The position numbers were made by a program, and so were the translations under genes. A model generated the notes under the pieces. The model made no database searches and was not told the origin of the DNA. It saw nothing but the letters and a program-made list of their open reading frames with translations. This document shows, in pieces, positions 55,772 to 64,000 of a stretch of DNA of 64,000 nucleotides (its first letter is position 1; each line of letters opens with the position of its first letter). The DNA is from Rhizobiales bacterium 65-79 (lineage in GTDB: Bacteria > Pseudomonadota > Alphaproteobacteria > Rhizobiales > Rhizobiaceae), in contig MKRJ01000014.1 in assembly GCA_001896885.1 (NCBI GenBank), forward strand, positions 310,001 through 374,000, read 5' to 3'.

Positions 55772-56127
55772 GGTCTGCTTTCTTTGCGTTTTGCGGGAAA
55801 CAGGATGATAGACGCGTAAAAATTGCGCCAAGAACGTTTTTGCGGCAACCCACAAATGCGTGCGGCCGCCACGCCGCCCTTGTACTTGCGGCAAAAACCT
55901 GTATATCGGCGCCTTCTGCCGGTCCCAGCCGGGGGCTGAACGGAGGGCCGGAGGGTTTTCGGGTAACCGAAATCTTCCGTGACGAAGCCGAAACGGACTT
56001 CCGCCTCCCGTGTCTCCGCTCTCGACCGTCTCGATATGCGCCTTTCTTCGCCGCTTCGCGGCCTGGAGGGGTCGCGGAGGCTCTAGCCGCCGGGACCGGA
56101 CAGTGAAACGAAGAAAGGCGAATAAAA
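55772..56127. other. divergent region before rpsF
   Basis: A 356-base gap holding a promoter for the ribosomal operon (55880-55907) and a leader of about 215 bases before rpsF. The leader contains several GC-rich inverted pairs and may carry an S6:S18-type autoregulatory structure, but the conserved core of that motif could not be confirmed by eye. Confidence 0.4.
55880..55907 (+). promoter_or_regulatory. candidate promoter of rpsF-rpsR-rplI
   Basis: TTGTAC and TATATC are separated by 16 bases, the best promoter-like pair in the region upstream of rpsF. It implies an untranslated leader of about 215 bases. Confidence 0.5.
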
Positions 56128-56589
56128 GTGGCACTATACGAACACGTATTCCTTGCCCGGCAGGATTTGACGCCTCAGCAGGTCGAAGCGCTTGTAGAGC
56201 AGTACAAGGGCGTGATCGAGGCTGGCGGCGGCAGCGTCGGCCGGGTCGAGAACTGGGGACTGAAGTCCCTCACCTACCGCATCAGGAAGAACCGCAAGGC
56301 GTACTACACGCTGATGGACATCACCGCCCCGGCGGCCGCCATCAACGAGATGGAACGCCAGCAGCGCCTGTCGGAAGACGTCCTCCGCTTCATGACCATC
56401 AAGGTCGAGAAGCACGAGGAAGGTCCGTCGGCCATGCTGCAGAAGCGCGACCGCGATGACCGCGGGGATCGCGGGGACCGGGGCGATCGTCCGCCGCGGC
56501 GCGACCGCGACGATCGTCCGCCGCGCAGCTTTGACGGCGACAGGGGCCCGCGCCGTGCGCGCGAAGAGGCTGAAGGAGCAGCGGCATAA
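56128..56589 (+). CDS. rpsF: 30S ribosomal protein S6
   Basis: A 153-residue S6. The core (residues 1-100) starts [20 protein letters not shown] after the GTG start codon at 56128 and includes [20 protein letters not shown]. The 50-residue C-terminal tail is Arg/Asp-rich ([20 protein letters not shown]), a low-complexity extension common in alphaproteobacteria. S6 binds 16S rRNA with S18. Its stop overlaps the rpsR start (TAATG). Confidence 0.97.
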   Translation: MALYEHVFLARQDLTPQQVEALVEQYKGVIEAGGGSVGRVENWGLKSLTYRIRKNRKAYYTLMDITAPAAAINEMERQQRLSEDVLRFMTIKVEKHEEGPSAMLQKRDRDDRGDRGDRGDRPPRRDRDDRPPRSFDGDRGPRRAREEAEGAAA

Positions 56590-56837
56590 TGGTCGACATC
56601 AACCAGATCCCGACGCGGCGTCCGTTCCATCGCCGCCGGAAGACCTGCCCGTTCTCGGGCGCCAACGCGCCGCGCATCGACTACAAGGACGTGCGGTTGC
56701 TGCAGCGCTATATCTCCGAGCGCGGCAAGATCGTGCCGTCGCGCATCACCGCGGTCAGCCAGAAGAAGCAGCGCGAACTCGCCAAGGCGATCAAGCGCGC
56801 CCGCTTCCTCGGCCTGCTTCCGTATTTGGTGAAGTAA
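56589..56837 (+). CDS. rpsR: 30S ribosomal protein S18
   Basis: An 82-residue basic protein with the S18 pattern [37 protein letters not shown] and [17 protein letters not shown]. Only one base of its ATG lies in the rpsF stop, so translation is coupled. S18 pairs with S6 on the 30S platform. Confidence 0.98.
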   Translation: MVDINQIPTRRPFHRRRKTCPFSGANAPRIDYKDVRLLQRYISERGKIVPSRITAVSQKKQRELAKAIKRARFLGLLPYLVK

Positions 56838-56840
56838 TTC

Positions 56841-56865
56841 ATGAGGGGCGCCGAGCGCCCCTCAT
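56841..56865 (+). terminator. strong hairpin after rpsR
   Basis: ATGAGGGGCGC and GCGCCCCTCAT form a perfect 11-bp stem with a CGA loop, three bases after the rpsR stop. No T-run follows, so it is more likely an attenuator or mRNA-stabilising structure between rpsR and rplI than a full terminator. Confidence 0.5.
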
Positions 56866-56896
56866 CCGCTTCGGGAGCGGAATATTTTCCCGAGTT

Positions 56897-56931
56897 GGAC
56901 AGCCGAGGCTGTCCTAACTGCCTCGAGGCAG
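56897..56931 (+). other. paired palindromes between rpsR and rplI
   Basis: GGACAGCC and GGCTGTCC at 56897-56914, then the self-palindrome CTGCCTCGAGGCAG at 56918-56931, then a partial direct copy GGACAGC. They follow the hairpin at 56841-56865 in the 180-base gap before rplI. They may be a small dispersed repeat or an RNA regulatory structure. Confidence 0.5.
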
Positions 56932-57017
56932 GACAGCGACCCCGGCACGACGCCGACTGCTCCCTGCCTTTCAGATCGAACGAATTCGACCGCTTGCGGT
57001 TCTGAAAGGACAAGAAA

Positions 57018-57629
57018 ATGGACGTCATTCTTCTCGAACGCATTTCCCGCCTCGGCCAGATGGGTGATACCGTCAAGGTCAAGGACGGCTTCGCCCGCAA
57101 CTTCCTCCTGCCGCAGGGCAAGGCGCTGCGCGCCAACGAGGCCAACAAGAAGAAGTTCGAATCCCAGCGCGTGCAGCTCGAGGCGCGCAACCTCGAACGC
57201 AAGAGCGAAGCCGGCAAGGTCGCGGAGAAGCTCGACGGCATGAGCTTCGTTGCCATCCGCTCGGCCGGCGAAACGGGCCAGCTCTACGGCTCGGTGTCGA
57301 CGCGCGATATCGCGGAGCTTCTGGCCGCCGAGGGCTTCAACGTCGCCCGCAACCAGGTCGAACTCAACCAGCCGATCAAGGCGATCGGCCTGACCAACGT
57401 GGCGATCGCGCTGCATCCGGAAGTCGAGGTGACGATCACGCTCAACGTGGCGCGCTCGGCGGACGAGGCCGAACGCCAGGCCAAGGGCGAGGACCTGACC
57501 TCGGCGGAGGCGATCTACGGCGAGGACATCAACGAGAACGCGCGTCCCGAAGCCTTCTTCGACCCAAGCGCGATCGAAGACGAGGAAGAGGAGCGCGGCG
57601 CGCGGGCGGAAGACGCCGGCCAGGCCTAA
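57018..57629 (+). CDS. rplI: 50S ribosomal protein L9
   Basis: A 203-residue L9. The N-terminal rRNA-binding domain has [20 protein letters not shown] and [17 protein letters not shown], followed by the long connecting helix (residues 40-75) and the C-terminal domain ending near [16 protein letters not shown] 45-residue acidic tail ([16 protein letters not shown]) extends beyond the E. coli length, as in other Rhizobiales. An intrinsic terminator follows. Confidence 0.97.
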   Translation: MDVILLERISRLGQMGDTVKVKDGFARNFLLPQGKALRANEANKKKFESQRVQLEARNLERKSEAGKVAEKLDGMSFVAIRSAGETGQLYGSVSTRDIAELLAAEGFNVARNQVELNQPIKAIGLTNVAIALHPEVEVTITLNVARSADEAERQAKGEDLTSAEAIYGEDINENARPEAFFDPSAIEDEEEERGARAEDAGQA

Positions 57630-57662
57630 GCTCCCTCCTGACTTCCGCTTTTTGGACCAACG

Positions 57663-57688
57663 GCCCGGGCCAACGCCCGGGCTTTTTT
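57663..57688 (+). terminator. intrinsic terminator of rpsF-rpsR-rplI
   Basis: GCCCGGGC, loop CAAC, GCCCGGGC, then six T. The 8-bp stem and T-run make a textbook intrinsic terminator, 33 bases after the rplI stop. Confidence 0.92.
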
Positions 57689-57771
57689 ATGCCACGCAGA
57701 ACTTTGCAAGCCGTGCCTTTCTGTCGCAGAATAAGACCCTATTTCGAAAGAGGGACTGCCGGAATTTTGCC

Positions 57772-59064
57772 ATGAACCCCTTGCTGCGGCGTATTCTCGA
57801 ACGATTGATACGGACCGGAAATCTGAGGATCACCGGCGCCAGCGGAAAGATATATCAGTTCGGCGACGGAAGCGGCGAAGCGGTGCATGTCCGCTTCAAC
57901 ACGGCCCACGCCGAGCGCGCCGTGGCGCTGCACCCGACGCTCGCCCTGCCCGAAGCCTATATGGACGGCGAGGTCGACGTCGTGGAGGGAGACGTCCTTT
58001 CCTTCCTCCACATCGCCTACGAGAACATGGGCATGGAGGGGATTAACCCGCGCTGGACGCGGACGGTCGAGGCGATGCGGGTCGCCGTGCGCGGTCTCCA
58101 GCAGATCAACACGGCCTCCCGCGCCAAGCGCAACGTGCAGCGCCACTACGATCTGTCGGGGGAGATGTACAAGCTCTTCCTCGATGCCGACCTGCAGTAT
58201 TCCTGCGCCTATTTCGAGCGTCCCGACATGACGCTCGAGGAAGCGCAACTGGCCAAGAAGCGCCACATCGCCTCCAAGCTGAAGATGAAGCCGGGCCTCA
58301 CCGCGCTCGACATCGGCTCCGGCTGGGGCGGGATGGCGCTCTATCTGGCGCGCAATTTCGACGCAGATGTGCTCGGCGTCACGCTGTCGACCGAACAGCA
58401 CGCCGTATCGGTCGACCGTGCCCGCGCCGAAGGCCTCGAAAACCGCGCCCATTTCGAGATCAAGGACTATCGGAATCTCTCCGAGCGCTTCGACCGCATC
58501 GTCTCGGTCGGCATGTTCGAGCATGTCGGCGTCAATTACTACAAGACCTTCTTCGAGAAGTGCGCGACGCTCCTGAAACCCGACGGCGTGATGCTTCTGC
58601 ACACGATCGGCCGCAGCGGGCCGCCATCCGCCACCAATCCGTTCATCCGCAAATACATCTTCCCCGGCGGCTACATCCCGGCGATGTCGGAGGTGCTGCC
58701 GCATATCGAGCGCGCCGGCCTGGTGGTTACCGACGTCGAAGTGCTGCGACTGCACTACGCGGAAACGCTGAAGGCCTGGCGCGAGCGTTTCATGGCGAAT
58801 CGCGACCGGGCAAAGGCCATCTATGACGAGCGCTTCTGCCGGATGTGGGAATTCTACCTCGCCGGCTCCGAAGCGGCGTTCCGCTGGCAGGACATGGTCA
58901 ATTTCCAGTTCCAGATCACCCGGAAGAACGACGTGCTGCCGATGACGCGCGACTATATCGGCAAGACGGAGAAGGCGCTTGCCATGCATGAGATGGCGCA
59001 TGGCGTCACCGCGCCGCCCGAACCCGCCCGGCCGCGCACGAGGAAAGTGGCGAAGAGCAAGTAG
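57772..59064 (+). CDS. cfa: cyclopropane-fatty-acyl-phospholipid synthase
   Basis: A 430-residue SAM-dependent enzyme that methylenates unsaturated phospholipid acyl chains. The N-terminal lipid-binding domain (to about residue 120) precedes the methyltransferase domain with ALDIGSGWGGMALYLAR for SAM, VQRHYDLSGEMYKLFLD, and the bicarbonate/active-site segments YSCAYFERPDMTLEEAQ and MFEHVGVNYY. The C-terminal basic tail (RPRTRKVAKSK) is unusual but short. ATG 57772 gives the family N-terminus; frames starting earlier run through the terminator. Confidence 0.93.
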   Translation: MNPLLRRILERLIRTGNLRITGASGKIYQFGDGSGEAVHVRFNTAHAERAVALHPTLALPEAYMDGEVDVVEGDVLSFLHIAYENMGMEGINPRWTRTVEAMRVAVRGLQQINTASRAKRNVQRHYDLSGEMYKLFLDADLQYSCAYFERPDMTLEEAQLAKKRHIASKLKMKPGLTALDIGSGWGGMALYLARNFDADVLGVTLSTEQHAVSVDRARAEGLENRAHFEIKDYRNLSERFDRIVSVGMFEHVGVNYYKTFFEKCATLLKPDGVMLLHTIGRSGPPSATNPFIRKYIFPGGYIPAMSEVLPHIERAGLVVTDVEVLRLHYAETLKAWRERFMANRDRAKAIYDERFCRMWEFYLAGSEAAFRWQDMVNFQFQITRKNDVLPMTRDYIGKTEKALAMHEMAHGVTAPPEPARPRTRKVAKSK

Positions 59065-59419
59065 CGCTAGGTAAAGCAGTGTCGGCGCGCGTCATCCTGG
59101 TTCCCGGGCAACGCGTAGCGATGAACGAAAGAGCGGGACCCGTTCCGGAACGGCGGCAGCATTTTCAGCCGCTACGGAACAGGTTCCGGTCTTGCGGGCC
59201 GTAGCTGCGCTCCGGCCACAAACCGGAATGACGCGGCATCCAACCAATTTTCCTGTTTTGTTCTCATTCGCCGCACGCTAGAATCGTATCTTCGATTCGA
59301 GTCAACGGGCTTTCTTTCCACCGATCTCGCGCCCTGTGGAGATCGGTAAAGCCGGTCCGAATTTGCTCCCGCACCCGCCTTCCTCTGGTACGGCAGGGCC
59401 GGGCAAGGAACGGGGAATC
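59065..59419. other. intergenic region between cfa and dnaB
   Basis: A 355-base gap without a gene. Its first half is a composite palindromic repeat (59088-59235). The second half is AT-richer (TTTTCCTGTTTTGTTCTCATT at about 59249-59269, 20 bases shown in part) and probably carries the dnaB promoter, though no clear pair was chosen. Confidence 0.45.
59088..59235. repeat. composite palindromic repeat before dnaB
   Basis: Outer arms CGCGTCATCCTGGTT and AACCGGAATGACGCG are inverted with two or three mismatches. Inside, GTTCCGGAACGGCGGC pairs with GCCGCTACGGAAC. The length (about 148 bases) and nested palindromes resemble rhizobial intergenic mosaic elements. It could end the cfa transcript, but it has no T-run. 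Confidence 0.6.
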
Positions 59420-60910
59420 ATGGCGGAAGCAGCAAGGAAATTCGGCGAGGCGGAGACGCCGCTTTACAGGGAAGCGCCGAACAACATCGAGGCGGAACAG
59501 GCGCTGCTCGGCGCGATCCTCGTCAACAACGACGCGTTCTACCGCGTCTCCGACTTCCTGAAGGCGGCGCATTTCCACGAACCGCTGCACCGCAAGATCT
59601 ACGAGGTGCTGGCGGAATTCATCCGCATGGGCAAGACCGCGAACCCGGTGACGGTCAAGACCTTCCTGCCGGCCGACCAGAAGGTCGGCGACATGACGGT
59701 CGCCTACTATCTGGCCCGGCTGGCGGCCGAGGCGGTGACGGTCATCAACGCCGCGGATTACGGCCGCGCCATCTATGATCTGGCGACGCGCCGCGCGCTC
59801 ATCACCGTCGGCGAGGACATGGTCAACATCGCCTATGACGCGCCGGTCGACATGTCACCCAGGGAGCAGATCGAGGATGCCGAGCGGCGGCTTTTCGAGC
59901 TTGCCGAGACCGGCCGCTACGACGGCGGCTTCGAGAGCTTCACCGACGCGGTCAAGACCGCCGTCGACATGGCCAACGCTGCCTATATGCGTGACGGGCA
60001 CCTTTCCGGCATCTCCACCGGCTTTCGCGACATGGACCGGCGCATGGGCGGCCTGCAGCCCTCCGATCTCGTCATCGTCGCCGGCCGCCCGGGCATGGGC
60101 AAGTCCTCGCTCGCGACCAATATCGCCTTCCACATCGCCAACGCCTACGAGCCGGCGCCGCAGGCGGACGGCTCCTTCAAGGCGGCGAGCGGCGGCGTCG
60201 TCGGCCTCTTCTCGCTCGAAATGTCGTCGGAGCAGCTCGCCACCCGCATCATCTCCGAGCAGACGGAGATTCCCTCTTCCAAGATTCGGCGCGGCGAGAT
60301 CTCCGAGGCCGATTTCGAGAAGCTCGTCGCCTGCTCGCAGATGATGCAGCGTCTGCCGCTCTATATCGACCAGACCGGCGGCATCTCGATCGCGCAGCTT
60401 GCCGCGCGCGCCCGCCGGCTGAAGCGCCAGCGCGGGCTCGACATCATCATCATCGACTATATCCAGCTCATGACCGGCTCCTCCAAGCGGGCCAGCGAGA
60501 ACCGCGTACAGGAGATCACGGAGATCACCACCGGCCTGAAGGCGCTGGCGAAGGAACTCAACGTTCCGATCATCGCGCTCTCGCAATTGTCGCGCCAGGT
60601 CGAAAGCCGCGACGACAAGCGGCCGCAGCTCTCCGACCTTCGCGAATCGGGCTCGATCGAGCAGGACGCGGACGTGGTCCTGTTCGTGTTCCGCGAGGAA
60701 TATTATCTCAAGAACCGGGAGCCGAAGCCGGGCACCGAGGAATATTTCAAATGGGAAGCCGAGATGAACGAGACGCGCGGCAAGGCCGAGATCATCATCG
60801 CCAAGCAGCGCCACGGCCCCACCGGCACCGTGCAGATGGGCTTCCAGGGGGAGTTCACCCGCTTCTTCGATCTTGCGGAAGACAGCCATTTGCCGGAAAG
60901 GTTCGAGTAG
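59420..60910 (+). CDS. dnaB: replicative DNA helicase
   Basis: A 496-residue hexameric helicase. The N-terminal domain starts YREAPNNIEAEQALLGAILV. The C-terminal RecA-like domain has Walker A AGRPGMGKSSLATNIA, Walker B IDYIQLMTG, and SQLSRQVESRDDKRPQLSDL, as is typical of DnaB. There is no intein or fusion. ATG 59420 has AAGGAACGGGGA upstream. It unwinds DNA at replication forks. Confidence 0.97.
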   Translation: MAEAARKFGEAETPLYREAPNNIEAEQALLGAILVNNDAFYRVSDFLKAAHFHEPLHRKIYEVLAEFIRMGKTANPVTVKTFLPADQKVGDMTVAYYLARLAAEAVTVINAADYGRAIYDLATRRALITVGEDMVNIAYDAPVDMSPREQIEDAERRLFELAETGRYDGGFESFTDAVKTAVDMANAAYMRDGHLSGISTGFRDMDRRMGGLQPSDLVIVAGRPGMGKSSLATNIAFHIANAYEPAPQADGSFKAASGGVVGLFSLEMSSEQLATRIISEQTEIPSSKIRRGEISEADFEKLVACSQMMQRLPLYIDQTGGISIAQLAARARRLKRQRGLDIIIIDYIQLMTGSSKRASENRVQEITEITTGLKALAKELNVPIIALSQLSRQVESRDDKRPQLSDLRESGSIEQDADVVLFVFREEYYLKNREPKPGTEEYFKWEAEMNETRGKAEIIIAKQRHGPTGTVQMGFQGEFTRFFDLAEDSHLPERFE

Positions 60911-60931
60911 CGGCTTTTGGGGCGTTTTGAT

Positions 60932-62104
60932 GTGACCGTGGAATTCCACAGCCATTCGGGCGCCGATCCGCGGCTCGCCGGCGGCAGGCTTACCATCGAT
61001 ATCTCCGCGCTCGCGGCCAACTACCGGCTGCTGCGCGGTCTTTCCGGTTCCGCGCGCACCGCCGGCGTGGTGAAGGCGAACGCCTACGGCCTCGGCGTCG
61101 AAACGGTCGTGCCAGCACTCGTCGCCGCCGGCTGCGAGGATTTCTTCGTGGCGCTGCCGGAAGAAGGCATCGCGGTCCGCGAGATTGCGCCGGAGGCGCG
61201 CATTTTCGTGCTGGCGGGGCTTTTCGAGGCGGAGGCCGCGCCCTTCTATTCCAACGCTCGCCTCATCCCGGTCCTCAATACGGAGCGCGACATCGCCATC
61301 TGGGAGGCGCATTGCGGGGTCGAAGGCCGGGCGCTTCCCTGCGCGATCCATGTCGATACCGGCATGAACCGTCTTGGCGTGAGGGCGGAACGCGTGCTCG
61401 CCTACGCCCGAGAAAATGCGCTGACGCGGGCGCTGGAGCCCGTGCTCGTGATGAGCCATTTCGCCTGCGCCGACGAGCCTATGCATCCGCTCAACCGCCG
61501 ACAGATCGAATCTTTTCAGCGCATTCGAAAGGCTTTTGAAGGCATCGAGGCAAGCATGGCGAATTCCGCCGGCATTTTCCTCGGCAAGGCGGCGCATTTC
61601 GACCTGACGCGGCCCGGCATCGCGCTCTACGGCGGACAGCCCGTGAACGGCGCGGCAAAGCCGATCCGGCCCGTCGTCACCGTCGAGGCGCGGGTGGTGC
61701 AAATCCGGCATGCCAAGGCGGGCGAGAGCGCCAGCTACGGCGCCGCGGCGGCGCTCCGGCGCGATACGACCATCGCGGTCACGGCGGTCGGCTATGCCGA
61801 CGGCTATCACCGCGCCGGTTCCGGCGCCGGCGTCCCGTTGCGCGCCGCCATCCCGCAGGGCGCGCACGGCTTCGCCGCCGGCCGGCGCGTGCCGGTGCTC
61901 GGCCGCGTCACCATGGACCTGACGCTCTTCGACGTCACCGATTGCGGACCGGATGCGGTGCAGCCCGGCGATCATATCGAGCTTTTCGGGCCGAACATCC
62001 CCATCGACGAGGCGGCGCATGCCGCCGGCACCATCGCCTACGAACTGCTGACCTCGCTCGGGCATCGCTGGCAGCGGCATGTGGTCGGGACGATGGAGGG
62101 TTAA
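60932..62104 (+). CDS. alr: alanine racemase
   Basis: A 390-residue PLP enzyme that makes D-alanine for peptidoglycan. The PLP-binding lysine is in GVVKANAYGLGVE, the substrate loop in VDTGMNRLGVR, the second catalytic residue (Tyr) in SASYGAAAAL, and the C-terminal beta domain has VTMDLTLFDVTDCG. GTG 60932 with GGGG upstream is preferred, and TTG 60917 would add five residues; neither is certain. It lies directly downstream of dnaB. Confidence 0.93.
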   Translation: MTVEFHSHSGADPRLAGGRLTIDISALAANYRLLRGLSGSARTAGVVKANAYGLGVETVVPALVAAGCEDFFVALPEEGIAVREIAPEARIFVLAGLFEAEAAPFYSNARLIPVLNTERDIAIWEAHCGVEGRALPCAIHVDTGMNRLGVRAERVLAYARENALTRALEPVLVMSHFACADEPMHPLNRRQIESFQRIRKAFEGIEASMANSAGIFLGKAAHFDLTRPGIALYGGQPVNGAAKPIRPVVTVEARVVQIRHAKAGESASYGAAAALRRDTTIAVTAVGYADGYHRAGSGAGVPLRAAIPQGAHGFAAGRRVPVLGRVTMDLTLFDVTDCGPDAVQPGDHIELFGPNIPIDEAAHAAGTIAYELLTSLGHRWQRHVVGTMEG

Positions 62105-62139
62105 AATGGTCTTCCTGTGCAACTTCGTTGCTCTACGTT

Positions 62140-62298
62140 GCCCCCCTTTGTCCTGCCGGACATCTCCCCCACAAGGGGGGAGATCACGCCGGCCGCTTTT
62201 GCCGACCCTTTCCTTGCAGCGCTGGAGATTGGCGAAAACGAAGATGACGGCTGATCTCCCCCCTCGTGGGGGAGATGTCCGGCAGGGCAGAGGGGGGC
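62140..62298. repeat. long inverted repeat, MITE-like, between alr and radA
   Basis: Two 47-base arms (62140-62186 and 62252-62298) are inverted copies with three mismatches. Each reads inward as GCCCCCCTTTGTCCTGCCGG then ACATCTCCCCCACAAGGGGG. A 65-base GC-rich centre separates them. This kind of palindrome is common between genes in Mesorhizobium and relatives (recalled, not checked here). It has no gene and no transposase, so it is probably a non-autonomous or structural element. Confidence 0.8.
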
Positions 62299-62337
62299 GC
62301 GATGGAACTCCGCCTTTCCTCGAGAAAGCCCTGCTCC

Positions 62338-63759
62338 ATGCCTAAATCCCGCATCCAGTTCATCTGCCAGAATTGCGGTTCCGTCCATACGCGATGGGCC
62401 GGCAAGTGCGACGCCTGCGGCGAGTGGAACACGCTGGTCGAGGAAGGCACGTCGGGCGGCATCGGCTCCGGCCCGCAGGCGACGCGCTCGGCGCGCAAGG
62501 GCCGCGCCGTCGTGCTCACCTCGCTCGCCGGCGACATAGAGGACGCACCGCGCATCGCATCCGGCATCGGCGAGCTCGACCGCGCAACCGGCGGCGGCTT
62601 CGTGCGCGGCTCCGCCCTTCTCGTCGGCGGCGATCCCGGCATCGGCAAGTCGACGCTTCTGACCCAGGCGGCGGCCGCGCTTGCCCGGCAGGGCCACCGC
62701 ATCGTCTATGTCTCCGGCGAGGAGGCGGTGGCGCAGATCAGGCTGAGGGCCCAGCGCCTCGGCGTTGCCGATTCGGCGGTGGAACTGGCGGCGGAAACCA
62801 ATGTCGAGGACATCCTCGCCACCATCGCCGACGGCCGCCGGCCGGACCTCGTCATCCTCGATTCGATCCAGACGCTATGGACGGACATGGCCGATTCGGC
62901 GCCGGGCACGGTCACCCAGGTGCGCGCCTCGGCTCAGGCGATGATCCGCTACGCCAAGTCGACAGGCGCGGCGATCGTGCTGGTCGGCCATGTCACCAAG
63001 GAAGGCCAGATCGCCGGTCCGCGCGTCGTCGAGCACATGGTGGACGGCGTGCTCTATTTCGAGGGCGAAGGCGGGCACCATTACCGCATCCTACGCACGG
63101 TCAAGAACCGTTTCGGTCCCACCGACGAAATCGGCGTCTTCGAGATGTCGGACAAGGGGTTGCGCGAGGTTCCTAACCCGTCCGAGCTTTTCCTCGGCGA
63201 GCGCGGTGCGGCCGCGCCCGGCGCCGCCGTCTTCGCCGGCATGGAAGGCACGCGGCCGATCCTGGTCGAGATCCAGGCGCTGGTCGCCCCCTCCCCGCTC
63301 GGCACCCCGCGCCGCGCCGTGGTCGGCTGGGACGGCTCCAGGCTGTCGATGGTGCTGGCGGTGCTCGAATCGCATTGCGGCGTGCGCTTCTCCCAGCACG
63401 ACGTCTATCTGAACGTCGCCGGCGGCTACCGCATCGCCGAACCGGCCGCCGACCTGGCCGTCGCGGCGGCGCTGGTGTCGTCGCTTACCGGCCTTGCCCT
63501 GCCGGCGGAATGCGTCTATTTCGGCGAAATCAGCCTGTCGGGAGCGGTAAGGACGGTGGCGCATACCCAACAGCGTCTCAAGGAGGCCGAAAAACTCGGC
63601 TTCGGCCAGGCTGTGTTCCCCAGATCGGGCGAGGAGCCCGGGGGAAAGATTTCCGCCAAGGCATTCCAGCCGGCGTCGCTGGTCGATCTCGTCGCCCGCA
63701 TCGCCGGTGCGCCCGGCGAGAGGCAAGCCGGGGCACGCTCGAGACGGGCGGGCGAATAA
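62338..63759 (+). CDS. radA: DNA repair protein RadA
   Basis: A 473-residue branch-migration helicase-like protein. The N-terminal zinc finger has CQNCGSVHTRWAGKCDACGE, followed by the RecA-like domain with Walker A GDPGIGKSTLLTQAA and the RadA-specific KNRFG motif in VKNRFGPTDEIGVFEMSDKG. The C-terminal Lon-protease-like domain (ISLSGAVRTVAHTQQRLKEA) lacks a catalytic serine-lysine function, as is normal. ATG 62338 begins the zinc-finger region directly. Confidence 0.97.
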   Translation: MPKSRIQFICQNCGSVHTRWAGKCDACGEWNTLVEEGTSGGIGSGPQATRSARKGRAVVLTSLAGDIEDAPRIASGIGELDRATGGGFVRGSALLVGGDPGIGKSTLLTQAAAALARQGHRIVYVSGEEAVAQIRLRAQRLGVADSAVELAAETNVEDILATIADGRRPDLVILDSIQTLWTDMADSAPGTVTQVRASAQAMIRYAKSTGAAIVLVGHVTKEGQIAGPRVVEHMVDGVLYFEGEGGHHYRILRTVKNRFGPTDEIGVFEMSDKGLREVPNPSELFLGERGAAAPGAAVFAGMEGTRPILVEIQALVAPSPLGTPRRAVVGWDGSRLSMVLAVLESHCGVRFSQHDVYLNVAGGYRIAEPAADLAVAAALVSSLTGLALPAECVYFGEISLSGAVRTVAHTQQRLKEAEKLGFGQAVFPRSGEEPGGKISAKAFQPASLVDLVARIAGAPGERQAGARSRRAGE

Positions 63760-63789
63760 GGCAAATGGAAAGAGTGGGGAAAAGCCGCA

Positions 63790-64000
63790 ATGCCGATAAC
63801 GCTGCTTGACGGGATCCTGATCGGCTTCACGCTGGTCTCGGCGATGCTCGCCATGGTGCGCGGCTTCTCCCGCGAGGTGCTGTCGGTCGCATCCTGGGTG
63901 GCCGCGGCCGCGGCGGCCTATTTCTTCTATCCGGCGATCCTGCCCTACGTGTCGCCGCATATCGACAATGCCAAGATCGCCATGGGCGTATCGGCCGCGA
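63790..64000 (+). CDS. cvpA: CvpA family protein, partial
   Basis: The first 70 residues of a CvpA-like membrane protein, which runs off the window end. It begins MPITLLDGILIGFTLVSAML and continues with a second hydrophobic helix (VASWVAAAAAAYFFYPAILP). The RGFSREVLSVASW segment is typical of the family. It follows radA by 30 bases, as in many rhizobia, where purF often comes next. Full length and domains cannot be checked here. Confidence 0.88.
   Translation, partial: MPITLLDGILIGFTLVSAMLAMVRGFSREVLSVASWVAAAAAAYFFYPAILPYVSPHIDNAKIAMGVSAA

Overview
The window reads as chromosomal DNA of an alphaproteobacterium, most likely a Rhizobiales/Phyllobacteriaceae member close to Mesorhizobium or Aminobacter. 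This rests on the high GC content, a nuoA-N operon that runs on into birA, RNase J, methylmalonyl-CoA epimerase and a DUF1467 gene, an rpsF-rpsR-rplI operon followed by cfa, dnaB, alr, radA and cvpA, and several families of rhizobial-type intergenic palindromes. No phage, plasmid, IS transposase, rRNA or CRISPR array was seen. The species is inferred from gene order, not from a search.

Region 1 (about 0.2-11.2 kb, + strand) is an accessory catabolic locus. A MarR regulator precedes a ten-gene run: dipeptide-type solute-binding protein, two permeases, a nitrilase-superfamily hydrolase, a polysaccharide-deacetylase-fold hydrolase, two short-chain dehydrogenases, an amidase-signature enzyme and two ABC ATPases. 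Three unrelated C-N hydrolase folds and two dehydrogenases sit inside one transporter operon, which suggests uptake and stepwise breakdown of an amide- or imide-containing compound. A shared operator-like sequence lies before the regulator and before the operon.

Region 2 (11.4-20 kb) holds small membrane and hypothetical genes, cobQ overlapping a DMSP-lyase-like cupin gene, an acyl-CoA dehydrogenase with 3-hydroxyisobutyrate dehydrogenase (probable distal valine catabolism), an FMN-dependent 2-hydroxyacid dehydrogenase and a phasin. Region 3 (19.3-39.1 kb, - strand) is the complex I operon. Two unusual genes sit within it: a stand-alone helix-hairpin-helix protein that shares its C-terminal domain with an extended NuoE, and a four-helix-bundle (23S rRNA intervening-sequence type) gene inserted between nuoC and nuoD and flanked by inverted GGCAATCGGCA repeats. 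Two gene-free copies of the same repeat lie at 16.1 and 20.0 kb. birA appears to start at CTG.

Region 4 (39.4-51.5 kb) carries Ku and LigD (non-homologous end joining), an alpha/beta hydrolase, an ABC transporter of the nitrate/sulfonate type joined to a COG4091 oxidoreductase, a MaoC hydratase and an SDR enzyme, and a CPA1-type antiporter. Region 5 (51.9-64 kb) is housekeeping: tRNA-Asp, tRNA-Val, icd, an aquaporin with an altered first NPA motif, an M20 amidohydrolase, ribosomal protein genes, cfa, dnaB, alr, radA and the start of cvpA, with palindromic repeats in several gaps.
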